Source: Novosphingobium sp. (lineage in GTDB: Bacteria > Pseudomonadota > Alphaproteobacteria > Sphingomonadales > Sphingomonadaceae). From it: a stretch of 64,000 nt of DNA. Below the pieces are notes generated by a model, which saw only the letters and a program-made list of their open reading frames with translations, searched no databases and had not been told where the DNA came from. The position numbers and the translations under genes were made by a program. The stretch covers positions 1,736,001 to 1,800,000 of the forward strand of contig NZ_JBCNLP010000001.1 of NCBI RefSeq assembly GCF_039595395.1, written 5' to 3'. Shown here piece by piece: positions 1-8,963 of this stretch. How positions within the stretch are numbered: position 1 is the first letter of the stretch; each line of letters starts with the position of its first letter.

Positions 1-2
1 GC

Positions 3-491
3 CAGCGCTATGTCGTCTGGCCGATCCTGTTCAAAGAGCAGATGGCCAGCCGCCCGATGCTCGACGGCTGGCTGAAGCTGTTCAACACGGCAGGCGACAT
101 GTGCGCGAAGGCGGGTCTGGTCTTTGCCTATCACAACCATGCGCGTGAATTTGCGAAGCTGGGCAACGATCTGATTTACGATCTGATCCTGGCCAACACC
201 AATCCGCGCACCGTGCAGCTGGAGCTGGATTTCTACTGGATCACACAGGCCCATGGCGACCCGTTCGCCTATCTGGAGCGTAACAAGGGCCGGTATTTTG
301 GCTGCCATGTGAAGGACATGTCGGCCACTGGCGATTTCGCCACCGTCGGGCAGGGGACCTTGCCCTTGCCGCGTCTGCTCTCTGCGGCGCGTGCTGCCGG
401 CGTGAAGCATTTTTATGTCGAATATGATCGCTCTGACGATCCGATGGGCGCCATCACCGACAGCATTGCCTACCTGAAACGCCAGGGCTGA
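3..491 (+). CDS. Sugar phosphate isomerase/epimerase-like TIM barrel, 5' end missing
   Basis: The reading frame is open from base 3, so the gene starts outside the window; an internal ATG at 42 is probably not the start. The visible 162 residues are the C-terminal half of a xylose-isomerase-like (AP endonuclease family 2) TIM barrel. The YHNHxxEF strand, the ELDFYW segment and a late metal-ligand region (GCHVKDM, then YVEYD) are typical. Such proteins are metal-dependent isomerases, epimerases or dehydratases of sugars and polyols. The substrate cannot be read here. It stops 113 bp before the GH3 gene on the same strand, so a shared sugar-processing role is possible. Confidence 0.8.
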   Translation, partial: QRYVVWPILFKEQMASRPMLDGWLKLFNTAGDMCAKAGLVFAYHNHAREFAKLGNDLIYDLILANTNPRTVQLELDFYWITQAHGDPFAYLERNKGRYFGCHVKDMSATGDFATVGQGTLPLPRLLSAARAAGVKHFYVEYDRSDDPMGAITDSIAYLKRQG

Positions 492-550
492 CCGTAACCG
501 CGAACTTGGGCTTGCCGCGCCATGGGGCATTTGACGCAGGCCAGTTGAGT

Positions 551-560
551 TGACAATTCA
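551..560. promoter_or_regulatory. TGACAATTCA element in the GH3 promoter, candidate MarR operator
   Basis: The element sits inside a larger dyad, AGTTGA...TCAACT (543-563). It overlaps TTGACA at 550-555, a good -35 box, with a TAATTG -10 candidate at 575-580. Nearly the same decamer occurs before the TonB receptor (3407-3416) and the amidase (6249-6258). A repressor bound here would cover the -35 box. Assignment to the MarR protein encoded at 5689-6153 is an inference. Confidence 0.45.
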
Positions 561-604
561 ACTAAATTTTCTCCTAATTGTTTTATCAAGTCTTGGAGTC
601 CCTG

Positions 605-3346
605 ATGCGCTTTTCCAGTCCTCGCCCTTTATGCCGGACCTCGCGACTGCTCGGCTGTGTCGCTGCCGCGCCGGTGGCACTGGCACTGCTGTCGGGCTCG
701 GCTCTGGCACAGGCTCCCACCACTGAGAGCGCGACCGACACCCGCGCTGCGGCGTTGGTGGCACGCATGACCTCAGCGGAAAAGATCGAGATGATCCGGG
801 GCGTGCAGGAAGGTCCCGTCACCGATCAGGGCGAGGCGGGCTATCTGGGCGGTATTGCGCGCCTTGGCATTCCCGCGCTGCGCATGGCCGATGGCCCTCC
901 CGGCGTGCTGACGCGTGAGCCTTCCATTGCTCCGCCCGCCACCATGGCGCTGGCCGCCACCTTCAGCCGCGCCGATGCGCAGGCCAACGGGCAGGTCATC
1001 GCGAAAGAGGCGCAGCGGCTGGGCGTGGATGTGGTGCTTGAGCCCTTCATCAACATTCTGCGCGACACGGCGGTGGGGCGCGGCTGGAACACCTTTGGCG
1101 AGGATCCTTTCCTCTCGGGCAAAATGGGCGCCGCGCAGGTTGAAGGCATTCAGAACGAAGGCGTGATGGCGCAGGCCAAGCATTTCGTCGGCTATGACAA
1201 CACCGGCTACAATATGGTGGCCGACGATCAGACGCTGCATGAAGTCTATCTGGCGCCGTTTCAGGATGTGGTCGATGCCGGCGTGTCCTCGATCATGTGC
1301 GCCTACAACAAGGTGGGTGGTCAGTTCGCCTGCGGCAATCACAAGCTGCTGACCGACCAGTTGCGCGGCGAGATGGGCTTCAAGGGTTATGTCACCTCCG
1401 ACTGGGGCGGCGCGCACAAACCGCAGGATGTGACGGCGGGACTGGACATGGAGATGCCCGGCCTGATGCCCAAGGGCAGCCCGTGGCTGACCATCACCCG
1501 CTCTTATTTCGATGGCGATAAGGCTCCCATCGCACCGCTGACCATGGATATGTCGGTACTGGGCTATGTCTTCAGCCGGGCGATGCCCGAGGACAGCACA
1601 CCGGCAACGGCGGCGGGCGGCAGCGCGCGCGCGGCGGCCATGCATGGTCAGTTTCCTGACGATCCCGCGCCGATCAACATGGCTACGGCCCTGTCGCGCG
1701 GGCTGGTGAGCCAGAAGGCGGTCGATCAGGCGGCCTATCGCGTGCTGCATGAAATGAACCGCTTCGGCTATCTGGACGGCAAGACCCACCAGCCGACCCA
1801 TCTGGCCCCCGCGCCCGAAAGCGAGGCCATCATCGTCAAAACGGCGCGTGATGCGGCGGTTCTGCTCAAGAATGAGGGCGGTATCCTGCCCTTGACCCCG
1901 TCGGATATGGATGGACTGGCGCTGGTGGGGCCGGGCGCCAATCAGGTGGTGGCGCTGGGCATCAATGCCGAGCATTCGCTGGGCATCGTTGCGACCCAGC
2001 GCGGCACTGTGGATGTGCTGAAGGAGCGTCATCCCGGCAAGGAGATCGCCTTTGCCGTGGCCAATGACATGACCGGCACGCCGATCCCGGCCTCGGCCTG
2101 GGGTGAGGGGCTGACGCGCTATCGGGATGGCACGCCGGTGGGCCGCGATGCTGCGCTGGATTTCACCGCGACATCGGGCAAGGCGCTGCCGGCCGATAGC
2201 ACGCTGAGCTGGAAGGGCGAGCTGACCGTGCCCGCTGCCGGCACCTATGGGCTTTACCTGCAGGTGCTGGGGTCGAATGCCGAGTTGATCGTCGATGGCA
2301 AGCCGCTGTCGCACACCGCCTCGATGACCGGCGCGCGCCATGGCGATACGGTGCAGGCGGGGCAGGACAATCTGCTGCCCACCACCGACGGGCTGGACAA
2401 TGTGCGCCGCGATGTGGCGCTGAGCGCGGGCCGGCACAGCATCGAGCTGCGCACCTTCAGCGACACCTCGCATGCTCCGGTGCAGGTTCGTCTGGCCTGG
2501 ATGACGCCCGAGCAGAAGGCCGCCAATGTCCATCAGGCTGTCGAGAAGGCGGCCTCGGCAAAGAAGGCCGTGGTCTTCGTCTGGGTGCGCCAGAGCCCGG
2601 TCTTCGGCATTCCGGGCGACCAGAATGCGCTGGTCGAGGCGATTGCCGCGCGCAATCCCAACACCATTGTCGTGCTCAACACCAGCCTGCCGGTGGCCAT
2701 GCCGTGGCTCTCTAAGGTGAAGGCTGTGGTCAACATGTGGTGGCCGGGCGACAAGGGCGGGGAGGCGACTGCCGATATTCTGGAAGGGCGCGCCAGCCCC
2801 GCCGGGCGCCTGCCCTTCACCTGGGGAGAGGCCCTGGCCGATTATCCCACCCATGACCCCGCACATCCCGAGCGCAGCAAGCCTGCCGCCGATGGCGCGG
2901 TGGTCTATTCCGAAGGCATCGATGTTGGCTATCGCGGCTTTGAGCGCAAGGGCGTCAAGCCGCTCTATCCCTTCGGCTATGGGCTGAGCTACAGCCATTT
3001 CGACTATGCCGGGCTGAAGGTATCGCCTGCCGGGGACGGGGGGCTGGATGCTTCCTTCACCGTCACCAACAGCGGCAAGGTGGCTTCCGATGAAGTGGCG
3101 CAGGTCTATCTGGGGGCGCCTCAGTCCTCGCCCGCGCCAGTCGCGGTCAAGGCGCTGGCAGGCTTTGACCGTATCACGCTGGCCCCAGGTGAGAGCCGGA
3201 TGGTGACGGTGCATGTCCCGGCCCGCAGCCTGCAATATTGGAACAGCAGCACGCATGCATGGACATTTGTGCCGGGCGAAAGGAGCGTTCTGGTGGGCGG
3301 CTCGTCTCAGGATATCCGGTTAAGCGCCAAGGTTTCCAAGCGGTGA
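605..3346 (+). CDS. Secreted GH3 beta-glucosidase with PA14 insert
   Basis: The protein has 913 residues from the ATG at 605, which follows a GGAG at 596-599; a TTG at 578 is in frame but has no ribosome site. An N-terminal signal peptide ends near ALAQA. The GH3 N-domain shows DGPPGV, the GRGWNTFGEDP loop, KHF and the nucleophile Asp266 in SDWGG. The C-terminal GH3 sandwich is interrupted at about residues 510-620 by a PA14-like beta domain, and a fibronectin-III-like domain ends the chain. This is the architecture of periplasmic or exported beta-glucosidases that release glucose from aryl or oligosaccharide glucosides. The shared upstream element with the auxin genes suggests glucosylated aromatics as possible substrates, which is only an inference. 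Confidence 0.9.
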   Translation: MRFSSPRPLCRTSRLLGCVAAAPVALALLSGSALAQAPTTESATDTRAAALVARMTSAEKIEMIRGVQEGPVTDQGEAGYLGGIARLGIPALRMADGPPGVLTREPSIAPPATMALAATFSRADAQANGQVIAKEAQRLGVDVVLEPFINILRDTAVGRGWNTFGEDPFLSGKMGAAQVEGIQNEGVMAQAKHFVGYDNTGYNMVADDQTLHEVYLAPFQDVVDAGVSSIMCAYNKVGGQFACGNHKLLTDQLRGEMGFKGYVTSDWGGAHKPQDVTAGLDMEMPGLMPKGSPWLTITRSYFDGDKAPIAPLTMDMSVLGYVFSRAMPEDSTPATAAGGSARAAAMHGQFPDDPAPINMATALSRGLVSQKAVDQAAYRVLHEMNRFGYLDGKTHQPTHLAPAPESEAIIVKTARDAAVLLKNEGGILPLTPSDMDGLALVGPGANQVVALGINAEHSLGIVATQRGTVDVLKERHPGKEIAFAVANDMTGTPIPASAWGEGLTRYRDGTPVGRDAALDFTATSGKALPADSTLSWKGELTVPAAGTYGLYLQVLGSNAELIVDGKPLSHTASMTGARHGDTVQAGQDNLLPTTDGLDNVRRDVALSAGRHSIELRTFSDTSHAPVQVRLAWMTPEQKAANVHQAVEKAASAKKAVVFVWVRQSPVFGIPGDQNALVEAIAARNPNTIVVLNTSLPVAMPWLSKVKAVVNMWWPGDKGGEATADILEGRASPAGRLPFTWGEALADYPTHDPAHPERSKPAADGAVVYSEGIDVGYRGFERKGVKPLYPFGYGLSYSHFDYAGLKVSPAGDGGLDASFTVTNSGKVASDEVAQVYLGAPQSSPAPVAVKALAGFDRITLAPGESRMVTVHVPARSLQYWNSSTHAWTFVPGERSVLVGGSSQDIRLSAKVSKR

Positions 3347-3356
3347 CGATGTAAGG

Positions 3357-3384
3357 GCGCTGTCCCTCGCCAAAGGGGCAGCGC
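3357..3384 (+). terminator. Hairpin after the GH3 gene
   Basis: GCGCTGTCCC pairs with GGGGCAGCGC (one G-U pair) around an 8-nt loop, 11 bases after the GH3 stop. No T-run follows, so it may be a weak terminator or an mRNA end stabiliser. Confidence 0.5.
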
Positions 3385-3406
3385 GGTATGCGCTTGTGTA
3401 AATGAA

Positions 3407-3416
3407 TGAATATTCA
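3407..3416. promoter_or_regulatory. TGAATATTCA palindrome upstream of the TonB receptor
   Basis: A perfect 10-bp palindrome, 60 bp before the receptor start codon. It matches the elements before the GH3 gene and the amidase. A second palindrome, ATTGATCAAT, follows at 3421-3430. Both lie where a promoter would be expected. Confidence 0.45.
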
Positions 3417-3475
3417 CCTGATTGATCAATTTATAGATGCGTGACGGGATCGCGCCCAAGATAAGGGGAAGAACC

Positions 3476-5629
3476 ATGAGGACGATGCAGAAAACTCTTG
3501 CCGCCGCCGCCATGGCCGGTGCCAGCCTGCTGGTGATGGGTCAGGCCCACGCCCAGAGCGCGCCTGCCGCCGATGCGCCCGCCGCCTCGGGCGTGAGCGA
3601 CATCGTGGTGACCGCGCAGAAGCGCGAAAGCACCGCGCAGAAGACCGCTGTGGCCATGACCGTCTTCGATGCCAAGGCGCTGACCCGCAACAATGTCGCC
3701 ACGCTGCAGGACATGACCAAGCTGGCGCCCTCGGTCAGCCTGGGCCAGAACTCGGCCGCTGTCGTCGTGGGCATCCGTGGCGTGTCCAGCCGTGACACCA
3801 ATGAAATCGCCGATCCCGCCATTGCCATCAGCATCGACGGCTTTTCGATCCAGCGCCCCACCGGCCTGTCGGACGCGGTCTTCGATCTGGAGCGCGTCGA
3901 AGTGCTGCGCGGACCGCAGGGGACGCTTTACGGCCGCAGCGCCACAGGCGGCGCGATCAACTTCATCACGGCCAAGCCCAAGGACCATTTCGAGGCCAGC
4001 GCCTCGGTGGGCTATGGCAATTACAATGCGCTCACCACGCAGGGCATGATCAACGTTCCGGTCAGCGACACGCTGGCAGTGCGCGCCTCCTTCGCCACCA
4101 CCAGGCATGACGGCTATCGCACGGCCGAGGGCCTTGGCCAGAACGGCGACGATGCCGATTCCAGCGCGGCCCGTCTGAGCGTGCTTTGGAAGCCGATCGA
4201 CCGCCTCAAGATCCAGCTTACCGGCCAGATTTCGAAGATGTCGGGCGTAGGTCCCACGGTCGAGGGTTTTGCCTTCACCACGGTGGACAGGAGCTATCGC
4301 CCCAATCTGCAGATCAACGGCACGCCGCACAGCAATCCCGCGCAGTATATCAGCAACACCATCAAGTCGGTGCAGGCTGATGTGGAATATGATCTGGGCT
4401 TTGCCACCGCCATGTACATCGGCGGCTATCGCGACATGAACTATCATCAGTTGCGCGATCTGGACGGCACCACCAACGCCAGCAACTATTATCAGCCCAA
4501 CGAGAACCCGCGCGATCAGCAGCATGAGGTCCGCCTCGTCTCCAATGGCACGGGCCGCTTCAAATGGCAGATGGGCGCCAATTACTTCAACGAAGACAAC
4601 AAGCTGCTCACCTATTATCAGACTTACGCCACCTCCAGCACGCCGACCAACCGCTACATCTTCGATTACAGCGTGAATGCGCGGTCCGAAGGCGTGTTCG
4701 GCCAGGCGTCCTATGAGCTGATCGACGGGCTGACGGCGGAAGCGGGTATCCGCTATTCCCACGATACCAAGAGCCGCAGCGGCTATCAGAACCTGGGCGC
4801 GGGCAATGTGCCGCAGGATGGTTACGTCGCCAGCAGCAAGGTGACCTATCACACCGCGCTCAACTGGCAGGCGACGCCGCGCAATCTGGTCTATGTGAAG
4901 TATGACACCGGCTACAAGCCCGGCGGCTTCACCACCATCTTCGGCACCGGCGTGTTCGACTATGCGCCCGAAACGATCAGCGCGGTCGAGGCGGGCACCA
5001 AGAACCGTTTCCTCGACAACAAGCTGCAGCTCAACGTCTCGGCCTTCCACTACAACTACAGCAACCAGCAGGTCTCGGTGGTCAATCCCTCGGGTTCCTC
5101 GGCGGGCGCGGGCACCAGCTATGTGATCAATGCCGGTCGCTCGGAGATCTATGGTCTGGAAGTGGAAGGCGTGCTGGCGCTGACCCCGCGTGACAGCCTC
5201 GACCTGTCGACCAGCTATCTGCATGGCCGTTTCAAGGATCTGTGCACCGTGCATTCAACCACGGGGGCCTGCACCACCAATTTCGCGGGCAACCGTGCGG
5301 TGCAGGCGCCGACCTGGATGATCAATGCGGGTATCCAGCATGACTTCAGCTTCCTGCAAGGCAAGCTGACGCCGCGCATGCAGACCCACTATGAAAGCTA
5401 TTCCTATCTCGGCATCGAGAACTACGGCTATCAGCGCAACGACGGCTATTTTCGCAGCGATGCCATGCTGACCTATGAGGCGCCGGGCGCCAAGTGGAAC
5501 CTGCAGGCCTATGTGCGCAATCTGGAAAATGCCGTGGTCATCACCACCGCCAATGCCAGCTTCGGCGCCTATAATTATGCTCTGGCCGCGCCGCGCACCT
5601 ACGGCATCAAGCTGACCTACAACTGGTAA
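3476..5629 (+). CDS. TonB-dependent outer-membrane receptor
   Basis: The receptor has 717 residues from the ATG at 3476, chosen because AGGGGAA lies just before it and a clean signal peptide (MRTMQKTLAA to AHAQ) follows; an ATG 13 codons upstream has no ribosome site. A TonB-box-like segment SDIVVTAQKR leads into the plug domain, with the hallmark LERVEVLRGPQGTLYGRSATGGAINF. The rest is a beta barrel ending in an aromatic terminal residue (LTYNW). It should import a substrate across the outer membrane using TonB energy. Its position between the GH3 enzyme and the auxin operon, plus the common upstream element, suggests uptake of an aromatic or glycosylated aromatic compound. The ligand itself is not readable. 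Confidence 0.92.
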   Translation: MRTMQKTLAAAAMAGASLLVMGQAHAQSAPAADAPAASGVSDIVVTAQKRESTAQKTAVAMTVFDAKALTRNNVATLQDMTKLAPSVSLGQNSAAVVVGIRGVSSRDTNEIADPAIAISIDGFSIQRPTGLSDAVFDLERVEVLRGPQGTLYGRSATGGAINFITAKPKDHFEASASVGYGNYNALTTQGMINVPVSDTLAVRASFATTRHDGYRTAEGLGQNGDDADSSAARLSVLWKPIDRLKIQLTGQISKMSGVGPTVEGFAFTTVDRSYRPNLQINGTPHSNPAQYISNTIKSVQADVEYDLGFATAMYIGGYRDMNYHQLRDLDGTTNASNYYQPNENPRDQQHEVRLVSNGTGRFKWQMGANYFNEDNKLLTYYQTYATSSTPTNRYIFDYSVNARSEGVFGQASYELIDGLTAEAGIRYSHDTKSRSGYQNLGAGNVPQDGYVASSKVTYHTALNWQATPRNLVYVKYDTGYKPGGFTTIFGTGVFDYAPETISAVEAGTKNRFLDNKLQLNVSAFHYNYSNQQVSVVNPSGSSAGAGTSYVINAGRSEIYGLEVEGVLALTPRDSLDLSTSYLHGRFKDLCTVHSTTGACTTNFAGNRAVQAPTWMINAGIQHDFSFLQGKLTPRMQTHYESYSYLGIENYGYQRNDGYFRSDAMLTYEAPGAKWNLQAYVRNLENAVVITTANASFGAYNYALAAPRTYGIKLTYNW

Positions 5630-5645
5630 CAGTCATGAGGGGGAG

Positions 5646-5674
5646 CGGCGCCGGTCCTCGAAAAACCGGCGCCG
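5646..5674. terminator. Bidirectional hairpin between convergent genes
   Basis: A perfect 9-bp stem (CGGCGCCGG/CCGGCGCCG) with an 11-nt loop lies between the receptor stop and the end of the MarR gene, which converge here. There is no clear T-run. Confidence 0.6.
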
Positions 5675-5688
5675 TATCCACCAGCGGA

Positions 5689-6153
5689 TCAATCCGACAG
5701 ATTATAGGACAGGCGTTGCAACAGGGCATTGAGCATATCGATCTCGCCCGCCTCGACATTCTCGAAGGCGCGGCGATAGATGCGATTGGCCGCTTTCCAG
5801 GCCTGCTCGCCGGCTTCGCGCCCGGCTTGAGTCAGGCGCACTTCGGTGACGCGGCCATCGGTGGCGCTCTGCTGCGAGACGACGAGCCCATCGACCTGCA
5901 TGCGCTGGATGATCTTGGTCATCGTGGGCAGCTTGACGATGGCATGATCGGCAATCTCGCTGACGCTGAGCACATCGCGGTTGCGCAAGGACATCAGCAC
6001 CCGCCAGCGCGGCACGTCGAGGCCGATCGCCTTCAGGGTAAGTTCGATGCGCTGCAGATAATGGCCTGTGAAGCGGGTCAGCCAATAGAACGGCCATTGC
6101 TCCATGCGGAACTCGTCGGGATCGGTCGGGGTGGTCACCGGCGTGTCGGCCAT
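5689..6153 (-). CDS. iacR: MarR-family repressor, IacR-like
   Basis: A 154-residue MarR protein. Dimerisation helices flank a winged helix at about residues 60-110, with recognition helix LPTMTKIIQRMQ and wing SATDGRVTEVRLT. It is divergent from the amidase-first operon with a 119-bp gap. In known iac clusters a MarR protein (IacR) represses the operon and is released by indole-3-acetate. The location and neighbours fit that role. Whether it also controls the GH3 and TonB genes is suggested only by the shared decamer. Confidence 0.8.
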   Translation of the reverse strand: MADTPVTTPTDPDEFRMEQWPFYWLTRFTGHYLQRIELTLKAIGLDVPRWRVLMSLRNRDVLSVSEIADHAIVKLPTMTKIIQRMQVDGLVVSQQSATDGRVTEVRLTQAGREAGEQAWKAANRIYRRAFENVEAGEIDMLNALLQRLSYNLSD

Positions 6154-6248
6154 GGTCTCGTCTCTTGTTGAAGGGCAGCCTTACGGCCCTGTTGATCGGC
6201 TCCTATCCTTGGCCACGATACCTTTCAACAAGCAAGTGATAAATAAGT

Positions 6249-6258
6249 TGACTATTCA
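6249..6258. promoter_or_regulatory. TGACTATTCA element in the iacR-iacH intergenic region
   Basis: The decamer lies 14 bp before the amidase start codon, overlaps a TTGACT -35-like hexamer (6248-6253), and matches the elements before the GH3 and receptor genes. A flanking GTGA (6237-6240) and TCAC (6256-6259) add a longer imperfect dyad. It is the best candidate for the IacR operator. Confidence 0.5.
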
Positions 6259-6272
6259 CGTAAAAGCACAGT

Positions 6273-7424
6273 ATGAATCCTATGCTCAACCTCACTTCCT
6301 CCATGTTCGTCGAAACCTATCCGACCGAAGGCGCCATGCCGACAGTCGCGATCAAGGACTGCATCGACATCGCCGGACGCGTCACCGCCTGCGGATCGCG
6401 CGCTCTGGCTGACAGTCAGCCGGCGCCGCGTCATGCCGCCGTGGTTCAGGCGCTGGCCGATGTCGGTTGGCGCATCGCCGCCAAGGCATCCATGCATGAG
6501 CTGGCCTATGGCATGACCGGCATCAACGGCTGGACCGGAACCGTGCCCAATCCGCTCTATCCGGGCAGAATTGCGGGGGGATCCTCCAGCGGATCGGCGG
6601 CGGCGGTCGCGGCCGGGCTGGTCGATGTGGCGCTGGGCTCGGATACGGGCGGATCGGTGCGTCTGCCTGCGGCCTGCTGCGGGGTGATCGGCCTCAAGCC
6701 CACCTATGGGCGGCTTAGCCGCGACGGCGTGCATCCGGCGCATTCCTCGCAGGATTGCGTCGGCGTCTTTGCGCGCTCGCTCGATCTGCTGGACAGGGCC
6801 ATGGCGCTGATGGACCCGATTTATGGTCAGGCCGAGGCTGGGCCGATGCGGATCGGCACGGTGATTGCCGAGGCCGATGAAGAGATCGCTCAGGCTGTGG
6901 CCGGGGCCGTCACAGCATCGCCGCACAGCGTAAGGCCATTTTACCTGCCGCTGATGCAGGAGGCTTTCGAGGCCGGGGTCATCCTGATGGCTGCCGAGGC
7001 GCATGAGGCCTATGCCCATCTGCTCTCCTCCGGCTTGCTGGGGGCCGATGTGGAGGCACGGCTGCGCGCCGCGCCCGCCGTGGCCACGCCGGACAAGGTC
7101 GCCTGGGCCCAAGGCATCCGCCGCGATGTTACGCTGGCGATCGATGCGGCGCTGACGGCTTGCGACATTCTGGCGCTGCCCACGCTGCCGGCCTTTCCCC
7201 CGATGCTCGACGATCTGGGCGATCCGGCAGCGGTTCTGCGTCTTTCGGCGCTGGTGCGTCCCTTCAACCTCTCCGGCCATCCGGCGCTTTCGCTGCCGCT
7301 GGCCACGCCGTCGGGGCGTCCGGCTGCGCTGCAACTGGTCGCCGCCAAGGGGCAGGACGCGCGGTTGAGCGCGGCAGCCCGACACATCCCCTTTATCGAT
7401 ATCACGACAAGGACAAACGCATGA
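6273..7424 (+). CDS. iacH: Amidase-signature enzyme, IacH-like
   Basis: 383 residues, at the short end of the amidase-signature family. The Ser-cisSer-Lys triad is present: Lys28 in VAIKD, Ser104 in GGSSSGSAA and Ser128 in GSDTGGSVR. Such enzymes hydrolyse linear or cyclic amides. In iac clusters the amidase IacH acts in auxin breakdown, and opening of an oxindole lactam is a reasonable guess. The start at 6273 has little ribosome-site signal; ATG 6282 is an alternative. The stop overlaps the next start as ATGA, which marks the beginning of a translationally coupled operon. Confidence 0.8.
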   Translation: MNPMLNLTSSMFVETYPTEGAMPTVAIKDCIDIAGRVTACGSRALADSQPAPRHAAVVQALADVGWRIAAKASMHELAYGMTGINGWTGTVPNPLYPGRIAGGSSSGSAAAVAAGLVDVALGSDTGGSVRLPAACCGVIGLKPTYGRLSRDGVHPAHSSQDCVGVFARSLDLLDRAMALMDPIYGQAEAGPMRIGTVIAEADEEIAQAVAGAVTASPHSVRPFYLPLMQEAFEAGVILMAAEAHEAYAHLLSSGLLGADVEARLRAAPAVATPDKVAWAQGIRRDVTLAIDAALTACDILALPTLPAFPPMLDDLGDPAAVLRLSALVRPFNLSGHPALSLPLATPSGRPAALQLVAAKGQDARLSAAARHIPFIDITTRTNA

Positions 7425-8590
7425 TCGCGGCTGCTGCACAGGATGCCACCGCCCCGGCCCAAGCCCCGGAGGCCTTGGCCATCCATGATGATTTCATCGC
7501 GCGCCTGAAAGCCCGCCGCGCCGAATTTGCCGCGCTGGGCCAGCTGCCTGCCGACGTGGTGGAGGATTTGCGCAAGCTGGGTGTCTATCGCGCGCTGGTG
7601 GCGCGGCGCTATGGCGGCGATGAATGCTCGCCGATGGCCTTTCTCGAGATGGTCGAGCGCCTGTCGCAGGCCGATGGTTCGGTGGGCTGGGTGGCCAGCT
7701 TCGGCGTGTCCTGCATGTATCTGGCCTCGCTGCCCGAGGCGACCTTGCGGCAGCTTTATGCGAACGGCCCCGATGTGATTTTTGCCGGAGCATTGTTTCC
7801 TCCGCAGGAGGCACAGCGCGTCGCGGGCGGCATTCAGGTTTCCGGCCGCTGGAAATTCGGCAGCGGCTCGACCGGGGCCGATCTGATCGGCGTGGGGGTC
7901 AAGCTTGCCGATGCCGATGACGGCGGCCTGCCGCGCATGGCGGTGATGCCCGCGCACAAGGTCACCATAGAGCCCAATTGGGACGTGATCGGCCTGCAGG
8001 GCACGGGCAGCCACGATCTGCTCGTCGAGAATGTGATCGTGCCCGAGGAATGGACCTTCGTGCGCGGTGGCACGCCGACCATTGACAGCCCGCTCTATCG
8101 TTATCCTTCCATGGCCTTTGCCGCGCAGGTGCTGGCGATTGTCGGTCTGGGCGTGGCGCGTGCTGCTCTGGATACGATCACGCAGATGGCCGGTGGCCGC
8201 GCCTCGATCACCGGCGCCCCCACGCTGGCCGACCGCGCCTATGTGCAGAGCGAAATCGCCAAATCCGAAGCCGCGCTGCGCTCGGCCCGTGCCTTCTTCT
8301 ATGAGGTGACGCAGGATGCCTGGGCCACGCTGGAAGCGGGGGAGACGCTGAGCGTCAAGCAGACCGGCCTGTTGCGTCTGGCCTCCACCCATGCCGCGCG
8401 CGCGGGCGCCGATGTTACCCAGAAGGCCTTCACCCTCTCGGGTACCACCGGCATCTATCGCGACCATGCTTTGGCGGGACAGTTGCAGGATGCGCTGGTC
8501 GTCGCCCAGCACGCCTTCCTGTCGGAAGGCACCTGGCAGAATGCGGGCAAGGTGTTGCTTGGCCTGCAGAATGCTCCCGGTTTTCCCTGA
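7421..8590 (+). CDS. iacA: Group D flavin monooxygenase (acyl-CoA-dehydrogenase fold), IacA-like
   Basis: 389 residues from the ATG that overlaps the amidase stop. The fold is acyl-CoA dehydrogenase: helical N-domain, central beta domain (VSGRWKFGSGS) and C-terminal helical domain (type 2). It lacks acyl-CoA oxidation context and resembles two-component oxygenases such as HpaB, HsaA and indole oxygenases. These use reduced FMN or FAD from a partner reductase, probably the one encoded at 15254-15754. In IAA degradation IacA performs the first hydroxylation of the indole ring. Confidence 0.82.
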   Translation: MIAAAAQDATAPAQAPEALAIHDDFIARLKARRAEFAALGQLPADVVEDLRKLGVYRALVARRYGGDECSPMAFLEMVERLSQADGSVGWVASFGVSCMYLASLPEATLRQLYANGPDVIFAGALFPPQEAQRVAGGIQVSGRWKFGSGSTGADLIGVGVKLADADDGGLPRMAVMPAHKVTIEPNWDVIGLQGTGSHDLLVENVIVPEEWTFVRGGTPTIDSPLYRYPSMAFAAQVLAIVGLGVARAALDTITQMAGGRASITGAPTLADRAYVQSEIAKSEAALRSARAFFYEVTQDAWATLEAGETLSVKQTGLLRLASTHAARAGADVTQKAFTLSGTTGIYRDHALAGQLQDALVVAQHAFLSEGTWQNAGKVLLGLQNAPGFP

Positions 8591-8603
8591 AAGGTTTTAC
8601 GTC

Positions 8604-8963
8604 ATGACCGATACACCCAAACCCCTTCGCGTCCTCTTCTGCAGCGCCGTGCTTCAGAACTTCTTCGACCTGCCCGCCGCCGAGATCGGCAAGGTCTGGG
8701 CCGCCACCGGCGAGATGCTGAAGGGCATCCGCGATCTGCCCGGCGTCACCGTGCTGGGCACGCTGGACGATGACGAGACGATGGTGGGCACCTCGCCCAA
8801 TGGCTGGCCCTGGACCTTCTACATCATGGCCGATGTGGTGGACCGCGCCACGGTGGTCGCCGCCTGCAACCTGTTCCGCACCATCGAGGTGGGCGAGCAC
8901 CGCCTGTGGAAGTACATGCGCGTGGAAGCCCGCATCGGCCGCGAGCTGGTGATCCCCGCATGA
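8604..8963 (+). CDS. iacB: Small conserved protein, IacB-like
   Basis: 119 residues beginning MTDTPKPLRV, 13 bp after iacA and ending in an ATGA overlap with the next gene. The pattern of hydrophobic strands and helices suggests a small alpha/beta ferredoxin-like (dimeric barrel) fold. There is no catalytic motif I recognise. Known iac clusters carry a small protein of unknown mechanism, IacB, directly after IacA; position and size support this name more than sequence motifs do. Confidence 0.65.
   Translation: MTDTPKPLRVLFCSAVLQNFFDLPAAEIGKVWAATGEMLKGIRDLPGVTVLGTLDDDETMVGTSPNGWPWTFYIMADVVDRATVVAACNLFRTIEVGEHRLWKYMRVEARIGRELVIPA

Noticed and set aside
773..3256. An open frame of 827 codons on the minus strand across the GH3 gene (and similar long antisense frames over the receptor and others)
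   Set aside because: It is a by-product of high GC and codon bias of the true gene. The translation is Arg/His-rich low-quality sequence with no domains and no ribosome site.
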